Shown here: one piece after another, positions 36,100 to 44,616 of the stretch
Layout: every line of letters starts with the position of its first letter
How positions within the stretch are numbered: position 1 is the first letter of the stretch
Assembly: GCF_000376565.1 (NCBI RefSeq)
Contig: NZ_BARG01000021.1
Coordinates: forward strand, 186,001 to 250,000
DNA: 64,000 nucleotides
DNA from: Streptomyces hokutonensis
Lineage (GTDB): Bacteria > Actinomycetota > Actinomycetes > Streptomycetales > Streptomycetaceae
Direction of reading: 5' to 3'
Program-made: the position numbers and the translations under genes
The notes under the pieces: model-generated
The model's database searches: none
What the model saw: only the letters and a program-made list of their open reading frames with translations
Told to the model about the DNA's origin: nothing

Positions 36100-37029
36100 G
36101 TGAACACCCTGCCGCAGCAGCTGGCCAACGGGCTGCTCCTAGGCTCGATGTACGGGCTGATCGCCATCGGCTACACGATGGTGTACGGCATCGTCCAGCT
36201 CATCAACTTCGCGCACGGCGAGATCTTCATGACCGGGGCCTTCGGCGCCCTCACGGTCTACGCCTACATCCTGCCCGACGGCACCTCGATGGTGGTGGCC
36301 GTACCGCTCATGCTGATCGGCGGCGGAATCGTCTCCGTCCTCGTCGCGGTAGGGGCCGAACGATTCGCCTATCGCCCCCTGCGGCAAGCACCACGACTGG
36401 CACCCCTCATCACCGCCATCGGCCTCTCACTCGCCCTCCAGGAAGTCGTCCGGAACTTCTACCCGGGCGCCGACAAGGACCGCTCCTTCCCCAGCCTCGA
36501 CGGCACCCACGACCTCGGCTCCATCACCATCACCGACGCCGACATCTTCCTGGTCATCGCCGCCATCGTCTGCATGTCCGGCCTCGCCTGGTTCGTCCGC
36601 AAGAGCCGCACCGGCCGCGCCATGCAGGCCACCGCCCAGGACCCGGACACCTCCCAGCTCATGGGCATCGACACCAACCGGATCATCGTCATCGCGTTCG
36701 CCATCGGCGGCTTCTTCGCCGCCGTAGCAGCCGTCTCCTACGGCCTGAAGTACGGCAACATCGGCTACCGCATGGGCTTCCTGATGGGCCTCAAGGCCTT
36801 CACCGCGGCCGTCATGGGCGGCATCGGCAACATCTACGGCGCCATGCTCGGCGGAGTCGTCCTCGGCGTCGCCGAAACCCTCGCCTCCGCCTACATCAAC
36901 CACATCCCCGGCATGCAGCAGCTCGGCGGATCCGGCTGGGCCAACGTCTGGGCCTTCTGTCTCCTCATCCTCGTACTGCTGTTCAGGCCACAGGGCCTGC
37001 TCGGCGAACGCGTCGCGGACAGGGCGTGA
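36100..37029 (+). CDS. livH: Branched-chain amino-acid ABC transporter permease LivH
   Basis: 309 residues from GTG 36100 with TGGAGG upstream. A hydrophobic protein with about eight membrane helices. It has the LivH opening QQLANGLLLGSMYGLIAIGYTMVYGIVQLINFAHGE and the EAA-like cytoplasmic loop around AMQATAQDPDTSQLMGIDTNRII that docks on the ATPases. It forms half of the inner-membrane channel with LivM. Its stop is four bases before the livM start. Confidence 0.95.
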   Translation: MNTLPQQLANGLLLGSMYGLIAIGYTMVYGIVQLINFAHGEIFMTGAFGALTVYAYILPDGTSMVVAVPLMLIGGGIVSVLVAVGAERFAYRPLRQAPRLAPLITAIGLSLALQEVVRNFYPGADKDRSFPSLDGTHDLGSITITDADIFLVIAAIVCMSGLAWFVRKSRTGRAMQATAQDPDTSQLMGIDTNRIIVIAFAIGGFFAAVAAVSYGLKYGNIGYRMGFLMGLKAFTAAVMGGIGNIYGAMLGGVVLGVAETLASAYINHIPGMQQLGGSGWANVWAFCLLILVLLFRPQGLLGERVADRA

Positions 37030-37033
37030 TCAC

Positions 37034-38833
37034 ATGACCGAGACGACCGAGACCCCCAAGACGCCGGCCGCCGCCCCCGCGGAACAGCGCGGCCTCATCC
37101 CGCTGCCCCTCGCAGCCGCCCGCGCCCTCCTCCTGGTCGGCGGCATCGCCACCACCGCCTCCACCTTCCTGCCCTGGACCTGGACCTCCGACTTCCCCGG
37201 CGACCTCACCGTCAACGGCTACCCCGGCGGCCTCCAGATCCTCACCCTCGTCGCGGGCCTCATCACCGTGCTGTTCGCCCTCGCCTCCTACGGCGTCCGA
37301 GGACTCGGCTGGCTCCTGCCCGCCCGCAACAACGCACCCCTCGTCCTCACCGCCCTCAGCGGCTTCGCCGTCACCTGGTACACGGTCCTCACGATCGCCG
37401 GCGAACTCGGCGGCATCGTCAACTGGGAACCCGGCACCTACATCGCCGCCGTCGCCTCCCTGCTCCCCGTCATCGGCGCCCTCGCCCTCCCGCAGGACGC
37501 CACCGACACCACCAAGGAAGCGCTCAAGGCGTACATCGCCAAACCCGACCGCATCCCGGCCCCCCAGGCCACCGCCCCCTGGATCCAGCGACTCGCCATC
37601 ACGATCATCGCCGCCCTCGCCCTCACCGTCTTCGCCTACGGCATCGACGCGGAGGACGAACTCTTCATCGGCTTCCTGATCGTCGTCGTCTTCACCTCCT
37701 GGGCACTGCACAGCGCCGGCCTCTTCGACCGGTTCAGCCACCTCACGGCCACCAACCGCAGCTTCGCCCTCGCCATGGGCTTCGTCGCGGCCATCGCCTT
37801 CCCCTTCACCCAGACGAACGACCACTACGCCAACCTCGGCGTCAACATCCTGATCTTCGGCACCGTCGCGCTCGGCCTCAACATCGTCGTCGGCCTCGCC
37901 GGACTCCTCGACCTCGGCTACGTCGCCTTCCTCGGCGTCGGCGCCTACACCGCCGCCCTGGTCTCCGGCTCCGAGTTCTCCAAGTTCTCCGGCGTCCAGT
38001 TCCCCTTCTGGGCCGCCGCCCTCACCGGCGCCGCCGCCAGCCTGGTCTTCGGCGTCCTCATCGGCGCCCCCACCCTGCGCCTGCGCGGCGACTACCTCGC
38101 CATCGTGACCCTCGGCTTCGGAGAGATCTTCCGCATCGCCGTCAACAACATGGACGGCGTCTCCGGCCCCGACATCACCAACGGCCCCAACGGCATCCCG
38201 TCCATCCCCGACCTGTCGTTCTTCGGCTTCAACTTCGGTGACAGCCACGACATCGCCGGATTCACCATCGGCCGGTTCGCCAACTACTACCTGCTCATGG
38301 TCCTGATCATGGCGCTCGTCATCACGATCTACCGCCGCGCCTCCGACTCCCGCATCGGCCGGTCCTGGATCGCCATCCGCGAGGACGAGACCGCCGCCAC
38401 CGCCATGGGCATCAACGGCTTCCGCGTCAAGCTCATCGCCTTCGCCCTCGGCGCCACCCTCGCCGGCCTCGCCGGCACGGTCAGCGCCCACGTGACGTAC
38501 AGCGTGGTGCCCAATCCGTACCAGTTCGCCGGAGCGGCCCCGCCCAACTCCGCGTTCCTCCTCGCCGCCGTAGTCCTCGGCGGCATGGGCACCGTCTCCG
38601 GACCCTTCCTCGGCGCGGCCCTGCTCTACCTGCTCCCGGAGAAGCTCGTCGCCCTCCAGGACAAGTCGCTCCTCGCCTTCGGCATCGCGCTCATCCTCCT
38701 GATGCGCTTCCGCCCCGAAGGCATCATCCCCAACCGCCGACGCCAGCTGGAATTCCACGAGACCGGCCAGCTCGACGTACCGGAGACCACGACCCTGACC
38801 GACGAACCGGCCATCACCAAGGCAGGGGCGTAG
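37034..38833 (+). CDS. livM: Branched-chain amino-acid ABC transporter permease LivM with long N-terminal membrane extension
   Basis: 599 residues, about twice the size of E. coli-type core LivM. The canonical permease begins near residue 275 (ANLGVNILIFGTVALGLNIVVGLAGLLDLG). Its docking loop is SWIAIREDETAATAMGINGFRVK, and the end QDKSLLAFGIALILLMRFRPEGI is typical. The preceding 270 residues hold about six extra hydrophobic segments plus a soluble loop. I have seen this extension in Streptomyces LivM proteins, but its role is unknown to me. It pairs with LivH in the membrane. Confidence 0.93.
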   Translation: MTETTETPKTPAAAPAEQRGLIPLPLAAARALLLVGGIATTASTFLPWTWTSDFPGDLTVNGYPGGLQILTLVAGLITVLFALASYGVRGLGWLLPARNNAPLVLTALSGFAVTWYTVLTIAGELGGIVNWEPGTYIAAVASLLPVIGALALPQDATDTTKEALKAYIAKPDRIPAPQATAPWIQRLAITIIAALALTVFAYGIDAEDELFIGFLIVVVFTSWALHSAGLFDRFSHLTATNRSFALAMGFVAAIAFPFTQTNDHYANLGVNILIFGTVALGLNIVVGLAGLLDLGYVAFLGVGAYTAALVSGSEFSKFSGVQFPFWAAALTGAAASLVFGVLIGAPTLRLRGDYLAIVTLGFGEIFRIAVNNMDGVSGPDITNGPNGIPSIPDLSFFGFNFGDSHDIAGFTIGRFANYYLLMVLIMALVITIYRRASDSRIGRSWIAIREDETAATAMGINGFRVKLIAFALGATLAGLAGTVSAHVTYSVVPNPYQFAGAAPPNSAFLLAAVVLGGMGTVSGPFLGAALLYLLPEKLVALQDKSLLAFGIALILLMRFRPEGIIPNRRRQLEFHETGQLDVPETTTLTDEPAITKAGA

Positions 38834-38839
38834 AGAGCC

Positions 38840-39672
<833 letters not shown>

Positions 39673-39676
<4 letters not shown>

Positions 39677-40389
39677 CCGCACTGCTAGAGGTCGAGGACC
39701 TCAGGGTCTCCTACGGCAAGATCGAAGCCGTCAAGGGCATCTCCTTCAGCGTCGAGGCCGGCCAGGTCGTCACCCTCATCGGCACCAACGGCGCCGGCAA
39801 GACGACGACCCTGCGCACCCTCTCGGGCCTGCTCCAGCCCTCCGGCGGCAAGATCACCTTCGACGGCAAGCCGCTCAACAGCGTCCCCGCCCACAAGATC
39901 GTCGCCCTCGGCCTGGCCCACTCCCCCGAAGGCCGGCACATCTTCCCCCGCCTCACCATCGCGGAGAACCTCCAGCTCGGCGCCTTCCTCCGCAAGGACA
40001 AGGAAGGCATCGAAAAGGACATCCAGCGCGCCTACGACCTCTTCCCCATCCTCGGAGAACGTCAGAAGCAGGCCGCGGGAACCCTCTCCGGCGGCGAGCA
40101 GCAGATGCTGGCCATGGGCCGCGCGCTCATGTCCCAGCCGAAACTGCTCATGCTGGACGAGCCGTCCATGGGCCTCTCCCCGATCATGATGCAGAAGATC
40201 ATGGCGACCATCGTGGAGCTCAAGGCCTCCGGCACGACGATCCTCCTCGTCGAACAGAACGCCCAGGCAGCCCTGTCCCTCGCCGACCAGGGCCACGTCA
40301 TGGAGGTCGGCAACATCGTCCTCTCCGGCTCGGGCGAGGACCTGCTGCACGACGAGTCGGTACGGAAGGCGTACCTCGGCGAGGACTAG
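39673..40389 (+). CDS. livF: Branched-chain amino-acid ABC transporter ATP-binding protein LivF
   Basis: 238 residues from the GTG overlapping the livG stop. Walker A GTNGAGKTTTLRTLSG, signature LSGGEQQMLAMGRALM, Walker B LLMLDEPSMGLSPIM and VEQNAQAAL are standard LivF motifs. It is the second ATPase of the importer. A strong hairpin terminator follows 18 bases after the stop. Confidence 0.95.
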
Positions 40390-40407
40390 GTCCTTTCCGT
40401 TCGCTTC

Positions 40408-40457
40408 CTACGACGAGGCCCGCACCCCCAGCTTGGGGGGCGCGGGCCTCGTCGTAG
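40408..40457. terminator. Strong bidirectional hairpin terminator between livF and pdtaR
   Basis: CTACGACGAGGCCCGC (40408-40423) pairs perfectly with GCGGGCCTCGTCGTAG (40442-40457), and the inner CCCCC/GGGGG run extends the stem. The stem of 16 or more base pairs sits between two convergent genes, so it can end both transcripts. It lacks a long T-run, as is usual in this genus. Confidence 0.85.
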
Positions 40458-40472
40458 TCGCTGTCCCGTGTG

Positions 40473-41129
40473 TCAGCCCTTCGAGGACTTCTTCTCGTCC
40501 GCGTCCTGGATGACCGCCTCGGCGACCTGCTGCATCGACATCCGACGGTCCATCGACGTCTTCTGGATCCACCGGAACGCGGCGGGCTCGCTCAGGCCGT
40601 ACTCCGTCTGCAGAATCGACTTCGCTCGGTCGACCAGCTTGCGGGTCTCCAGCCGCAGCGTGAGGTCGGCGACCTCCTGCTCAAGCTGCTTGAGCTCGGT
40701 GAAGCGCGACACCGCCATCTCGATCGCGGGCACGACGTCACTCTTACTGAACGGCTTCACGAGGTACGCCATCGCACCGGCGTCCCTCGCCCGCTCGACG
40801 AGGTCGCGCTGCGAGAACGCGGTGAGCATCAGCACGGGCGCGATGCCCTCCTCGGCGATCTTCTCGGCGGCGGAGATACCGTCCAGCTTCGGCATCTTCA
40901 CGTCGAGGATCACCAGGTCGGGCTTGTGCTCACGGGCCAGCTCGACGGCCTGCTCACCGTCACCGGCCTCACCGACGACGGTGTACCCCTCTTCTTCGAG
41001 CATCTCCTTGAGATCGAGCCGAATCAGGGCCTCGTCCTCGGCGATGACGACACGGGTCGTCAGCGGAGGCACGTGCGACTTGTCGTCGTCGGGCGCGTCT
41101 ACGGGCTGGGGCGACTCGGGGGCGGTCAC
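40473..41129 (-). CDS. pdtaR: ANTAR-domain response regulator PdtaR
   Basis: 218 residues from GTG 41129 (GAGGAG upstream). The receiver domain (about 25-145) has VVIAEDEALIRLDLKEML, phospho-acceptor Asp in PDLVILDVKMPKLDG, TAFSQRDLVERA and the Lys of VKPFSKSD. A short helical linker (ELKQLEQEVADLTLRLETRK) leads to the ANTAR domain, which ends with RWIQKTSMDRRMSMQQVAEAVI. ANTAR proteins bind tandem hairpins in nascent RNA and prevent termination. In mycobacteria PdtaR works with the histidine kinase PdtaS. No kinase gene is adjacent here. Confidence 0.94.
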   Translation of the reverse strand: MTAPESPQPVDAPDDDKSHVPPLTTRVVIAEDEALIRLDLKEMLEEEGYTVVGEAGDGEQAVELAREHKPDLVILDVKMPKLDGISAAEKIAEEGIAPVLMLTAFSQRDLVERARDAGAMAYLVKPFSKSDVVPAIEMAVSRFTELKQLEQEVADLTLRLETRKLVDRAKSILQTEYGLSEPAAFRWIQKTSMDRRMSMQQVAEAVIQDADEKKSSKG

Positions 41130-41161
41130 GGGGGCTCCTCGTTCAGGGCACGGGGGTAGTG

Positions 41162-41190
41162 CTGACAAGAGCCTACCTAGCTGCGATAAG
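41162..41190 (+). promoter_or_regulatory. Probable promoter of the CAA tRNA gene
   Basis: CTGACA (41162-41167) and GATAAG (41185-41190) are spaced by 17 bases and lie about 40 bases before the tRNA. This is a fair match to a vegetative promoter but not proof. Confidence 0.45.
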
Positions 41191-41232
41191 GTAGGAGCAC
41201 AGCGGGAGACCGCTGACCTTCGTTTCAAAGGG

Positions 41233-41305
41233 GCCCCGGTAGCCCAGCGGTAGAGGCAATGGATTCAAAACCCATCAAGCGTCGGTTCGAATCCGACTCG
41301 GGGTA
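41233..41305 (+). tRNA. tRNA with anticodon CAA (Leu by anticodon) but class-I structure
   Basis: A full cloverleaf can be drawn. The acceptor stem pairs 41233-41239 with 41298-41304 (end pairs G-U), and the D arm is GCC/GGC. The anticodon stem is 41259-41263 / 41271-41275, with an A-C mismatch next to the loop, and the loop TTCAAAA gives anticodon CAA. The variable loop is five bases (CAAGC), the T arm GTCGG-TTCGAAT-CCGAC, and the discriminator A. CCA is not encoded. Total 73 bases. CAA should read UUG leucine codons, yet bacterial leucine tRNAs normally carry a long variable arm. Identity and charging are therefore uncertain. A perfect hairpin terminator follows. Confidence 0.8.
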
Positions 41306-41336
41306 CTTTTCCTTCAAATCGAAGGCCGACATTTAA

Positions 41337-41371
41337 GCGGAGGTTCACGTTCGCGTGAACCTCCGCTTTTT
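41337..41371 (+). terminator. Intrinsic terminator after the tRNA
   Basis: GCGGAGGTTCACG (41337-41349), loop TTCG, CGTGAACCTCCGC (41354-41366), followed by TTTTT. This is a perfect 13-bp stem with a tetraloop and a T-run. Confidence 0.93.
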
Positions 41372-41409
41372 GCTGCGTGTCGCGACGATCACTCTCACAG
41401 AGTGTCCAC

Positions 41410-42177
41410 ATGGAACAGCACAGCCCTTCGATTCGCGCTCAAGCTGTCGCACTCATGCGCCAGGGCATCCCCAACCGAATAGTCGCAGAGCGCCTCAACA
41501 TCCCCCGCGGGACCGTCGGGTGGTGGCGCAGCGAGGACCGCAAAGCGCGCGGAGAAGCCTATGAACAGCCGACAGATTGCCCCCGCTGCACCACCCGCGA
41601 CCTCGACGAGTCGGCGTACGCCTACCTGCTAGGCCTCTACCTCGGCGACGGCCACATCATCTCGAAGCGCAAGCAGCACCACCTGTCCATCTTCTGCAAC
41701 GCAACCCAGACCGGCCTGGTCGCCGCCGCTGAGGACGCGATGCGCAAGGTGATGCCACTGCCCAGCGTCAGCCAGCGCCACAGGTCCGGGTGCACCGAGG
41801 TGAAGTCGTACACCAGACATTGGGCCTGCCTGTTCCCCCAGCACGCCCCCGGCAAGAAACACGAGCGCCGAATCGCCCTCGCCTCCTGGCAGCAGGAAAT
41901 CGTCGACGCCCACCCCTGGGAATTCATCCGGGGCCTCATCCACTCGGACGGCTGCCGAATCACCAACTGGACGACTCGCGTCGTAGGCGGTGAGCGAAAG
42001 CGCTACGAATATCCCCGCTACTTCTTCACCAACCTGTCCGCGGACATCAGGCAGCTCTACACCGACACCCTCGACAAAGTCGGCGTCAGCTGGAAACAGG
42101 CGAACGCCCAGAACATCTCCGTCGCCCGCAAAGCCTCAGTAGCCCTAATGGACACCCACGTAGGCCCCAAACACTGA
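41410..42177 (+). CDS. HTH plus LAGLIDADG-type (homing-endonuclease-like) protein
   Basis: 255 residues from ATG 41410; an upstream GTG (41377) overlaps the terminator and is unlikely. Residues 1-45 look like a helix-turn-helix of the resolvase/transposase kind (AVALMRQGIPNRIVAERLNIPRGTVGWW). A CPRC pair follows. Two LAGLIDADG-like helices are seen: YLLGLYLGDGHI near 77-88 and FIRGLIHSDGCRI near 175-187, each with the acidic residue that binds metal. This is a full double-motif fold in a free-standing gene, not in an intron or intein. Such proteins are widespread in Actinobacteria and may be regulators rather than active nucleases. It lies directly after the CAA tRNA. Confidence 0.8.
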   Translation: MEQHSPSIRAQAVALMRQGIPNRIVAERLNIPRGTVGWWRSEDRKARGEAYEQPTDCPRCTTRDLDESAYAYLLGLYLGDGHIISKRKQHHLSIFCNATQTGLVAAAEDAMRKVMPLPSVSQRHRSGCTEVKSYTRHWACLFPQHAPGKKHERRIALASWQQEIVDAHPWEFIRGLIHSDGCRITNWTTRVVGGERKRYEYPRYFFTNLSADIRQLYTDTLDKVGVSWKQANAQNISVARKASVALMDTHVGPKH

Positions 42178-42187
42178 CCCCCGCCGC

Positions 42188-43624
42188 CTACTTGGGACTG
42201 TCGTCCTCGCCGACATGGTGCACGCGGACGAGGTTCGTGGAGCCGGCCACCCCGGGGGGCGAGCCCGCCGTGATGACGACGATGTCGCCCTTCTGGCAGC
42301 GGCCGTACTTGAGGAGGAGTTCGTCGACCTGGTCGACCATCGCGTCGGTGGAGTCGACGTGGGGGCCGAGGATGGTCTCGACGCCCCAGGTGAGGGTGAG
42401 TTGGGCGCGGGTGGCCGGGTCGGGGGTGAAGGCCATCACGGGGATGGGGGACCTGTAGCGGGAGAGCCTGCGGACCGTGTCGCCGGACTGGGTGAAGGCG
42501 ACCAGGTACTTCGCGCCGAGGAAGTCGCCCATTTCGGCGGCCGCTCGGGCCACCGCGCCGCCCTGGGTGCGGGGCTTGTTGCGCTCGGTCAGTGGGGGCA
42601 GGCCCTTGGCGAGGATGTCCTCCTCGGCGGCTTCGACGATGCGGGCCATGGTGGTGACGGTGGCGATGGGGTAGTTCCCGACGCTGGTCTCGCCGGACAG
42701 CATCACCGCGTCCGTGCCGTCGATGATGGCGTTCGCGACGTCGGAGGCCTCCGCGCGGGTGGGGCGGGAGTTCTCGATCATCGAGTCGAGCATCTGCGTG
42801 GCGACGATGACCGGCTTGGCGTTGCGCTTGGCGAGTTTGATGGCTCGCTTCTGGACGATCGGGACCTGTTCGAGGGGCATTTCGACGCCGAGGTCGCCGC
42901 GGGCGACCATGATGCCGTCGAAGGCGGCGACGATGTCGTCGATGGCCTCGACCGCCTGGGGTTTCTCGACCTTGGCGATGACGGGGAGGCGGTGGCCCTC
43001 CTCGTCCATGATGCGGTGGACGTCGTCGATGTCCTTGCCGCTGCGGACGAAGGAGAGGGCGATGACGTCGAAGCCGGAGCGGAGCGCCCAGCGGAGGTCG
43101 TCCTCGTCCTTGTCGGAGAGGGCGGGGACGGAGACGGCGACTCCGGGGAGGTTGAGGCCCTTGTGGTCGGAGACCATGCCGCCTTCGACGACCTTGGTGT
43201 GGACGCGGGGGCCGTCGACGGAGGTGACTTCGAGGCAGACCTTGCCGTCGTCGACGAGGACGCGTTCGCCGGGGGTGACGTCGGTGGCGAGGCCGGCGTA
43301 GGTGGTGCCGCAGGACTGGCGGTCACCTTCGGCGCCGTCTTCGACGGTGATGGTGAAGGTGTCTCCGCGTTCAAGGAGTACGGGGCCTTCGGTGAATCGG
43401 CCGAGTCGGATCTTCGGGCCTTGAAGGTCGGCGAGCATTCCGATGCTGCGGCCGGTCTCTTCGGCGGCCTTTCGGACCCGCTGGAAGCGCTCCTCGTGTT
43501 CGGCGTGGGTGCCGTGGCTGAGGTTGAAGCGGGCTACGTCCATTCCGGCTTCGACCAGGGCTTTGATCTGGTCGTACGAGTCGGTGGCGGGGCCCAAAGT
43601 ACAGACGATTTTTGCTCGGCGCAT
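42188..43624 (-). CDS. pyk: Pyruvate kinase
   Basis: 478 residues. KIVCTLGPATDSYDQI, MDVARFNLSHGTH, the active-site stretch VIAKVEKPQAVEAIDDIVAAFDGIMVARGDLGVEMP (with Lys, Glu, Asp for substrate and metal), and TRAEASDVANAIIDGTDAVMLSGETSVGNYP. The C-terminal regulatory domain runs from about 350 to 475. It converts phosphoenolpyruvate and ADP to pyruvate and ATP. In the K+-binding region the sequence has Glu in LGVEMP as in classic enzymes. Streptomyces usually carry two pyk genes; this is the one next to the ANTAR regulator. Confidence 0.97.
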   Translation of the reverse strand: MRRAKIVCTLGPATDSYDQIKALVEAGMDVARFNLSHGTHAEHEERFQRVRKAAEETGRSIGMLADLQGPKIRLGRFTEGPVLLERGDTFTITVEDGAEGDRQSCGTTYAGLATDVTPGERVLVDDGKVCLEVTSVDGPRVHTKVVEGGMVSDHKGLNLPGVAVSVPALSDKDEDDLRWALRSGFDVIALSFVRSGKDIDDVHRIMDEEGHRLPVIAKVEKPQAVEAIDDIVAAFDGIMVARGDLGVEMPLEQVPIVQKRAIKLAKRNAKPVIVATQMLDSMIENSRPTRAEASDVANAIIDGTDAVMLSGETSVGNYPIATVTTMARIVEAAEEDILAKGLPPLTERNKPRTQGGAVARAAAEMGDFLGAKYLVAFTQSGDTVRRLSRYRSPIPVMAFTPDPATRAQLTLTWGVETILGPHVDSTDAMVDQVDELLLKYGRCQKGDIVVITAGSPPGVAGSTNLVRVHHVGEDDSPK

Positions 43625-43769
43625 GGTTTGAGCCTAGGCCTTACCGGCGGGTAGGGAATTGGTCGCGCATGACTACTCAACAACCTTTGGGTGAAGGGTT
43701 ATTGACAAGGCTTGAATGTGCGGCCGGGTGCTCCAATGAGCGTTCGAATGGTCGCCGTGTGAACTCCGG

Positions 43770-44489
43770 TCACAGAATCGGGGGTGCCATCGTGAAGCGT
43801 GCGTTGACCTGGGCGTAGACGTGTTGCCGTTGGGGTTCGAGGTCGAGGGGTGCGGCGGCGGTGTCCTCGGCGGCTGCGCCGGCGAGGGACATGGAGCGCA
43901 TACGGCGTTGGGGGGTGCCGTAGGTTTCGGCGTTCTCGGCGCCGATGTCGGCGAGTTCGACGAGGGCGGCGAGGGTGGTGCCGAGGGCTTCGGCGTATTC
44001 GCGGGCGCGTTGGACGGCTTCGCGGACGGCTTGCTGGCGGGCCTGACGGTGGACGGGTGAGTCGGGGCGCAGGGCCCACCAGGGGCCGTCGACGCGGGTG
44101 AGGTCGAGGTCGGCGAGGCGGGTGGTGAGTTCGCCGAGGGTGGTGAAGTCGGTGAGTTCGGCGGTGATGTGGACGCGGCCGAGGTAGGCGCGGACGCGTT
44201 CGCCGCGGGCGTGCGGGTTGAGTTCGGGGGTGATGGAGAAGCCGCCGGTTTCGAGGCGTTCGACTGCTTCGCCATAGGTTTTGACCAGGTCGAGGACGGC
44301 GGCGTTGCGGCGGGTGAGGTCGTCGAGGGCGGTACGGCGGTCGGTGCCGCGGGCGGCGACGGTGATGCCGATGCGGGCGATCTCGGGGTCGACTTCGAGG
44401 CGGGCTTCGCCGCGGACGGCGATGCGGGGTGCGTCGGGGGTGCCGTAGGGGACGGGGGGTTGCTGGTCGTCCGTGCTGGGCGTGGTCAT
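43770..44489 (-). CDS. SIMPL-domain (DUF541) protein
   Basis: 239 residues from ATG 44489. The SIMPL pattern is present: RIAVRGEARLEVDPEIARIGITVAARGTDRRTALDDLTRR, then GFSITPELN, RVRAYLGRVHITAELTDFTTLGEL, and the helix RQARQQAVREAVQRAREYAEALG followed by the final strands. Bacterial members form oligomers and some sit in the envelope, but this one has no signal peptide. Function unknown. Confidence 0.9.
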   Translation of the reverse strand: MTTPSTDDQQPPVPYGTPDAPRIAVRGEARLEVDPEIARIGITVAARGTDRRTALDDLTRRNAAVLDLVKTYGEAVERLETGGFSITPELNPHARGERVRAYLGRVHITAELTDFTTLGELTTRLADLDLTRVDGPWWALRPDSPVHRQARQQAVREAVQRAREYAEALGTTLAALVELADIGAENAETYGTPQRRMRSMSLAGAAAEDTAAAPLDLEPQRQHVYAQVNARFTMAPPIL

Positions 44490-44616
44490 ACGTCCCACTC
44501 TGTCAGTCGTGCCGCCTGCTGGTCATCAGATCGAAACCTGCGGGACCTGTCGCATCCAGTAAGAAGCAAGTAAGAATCTACGCGCGTTGTTGACCGTTTC
44601 CCGAGGAGATCCAGAG

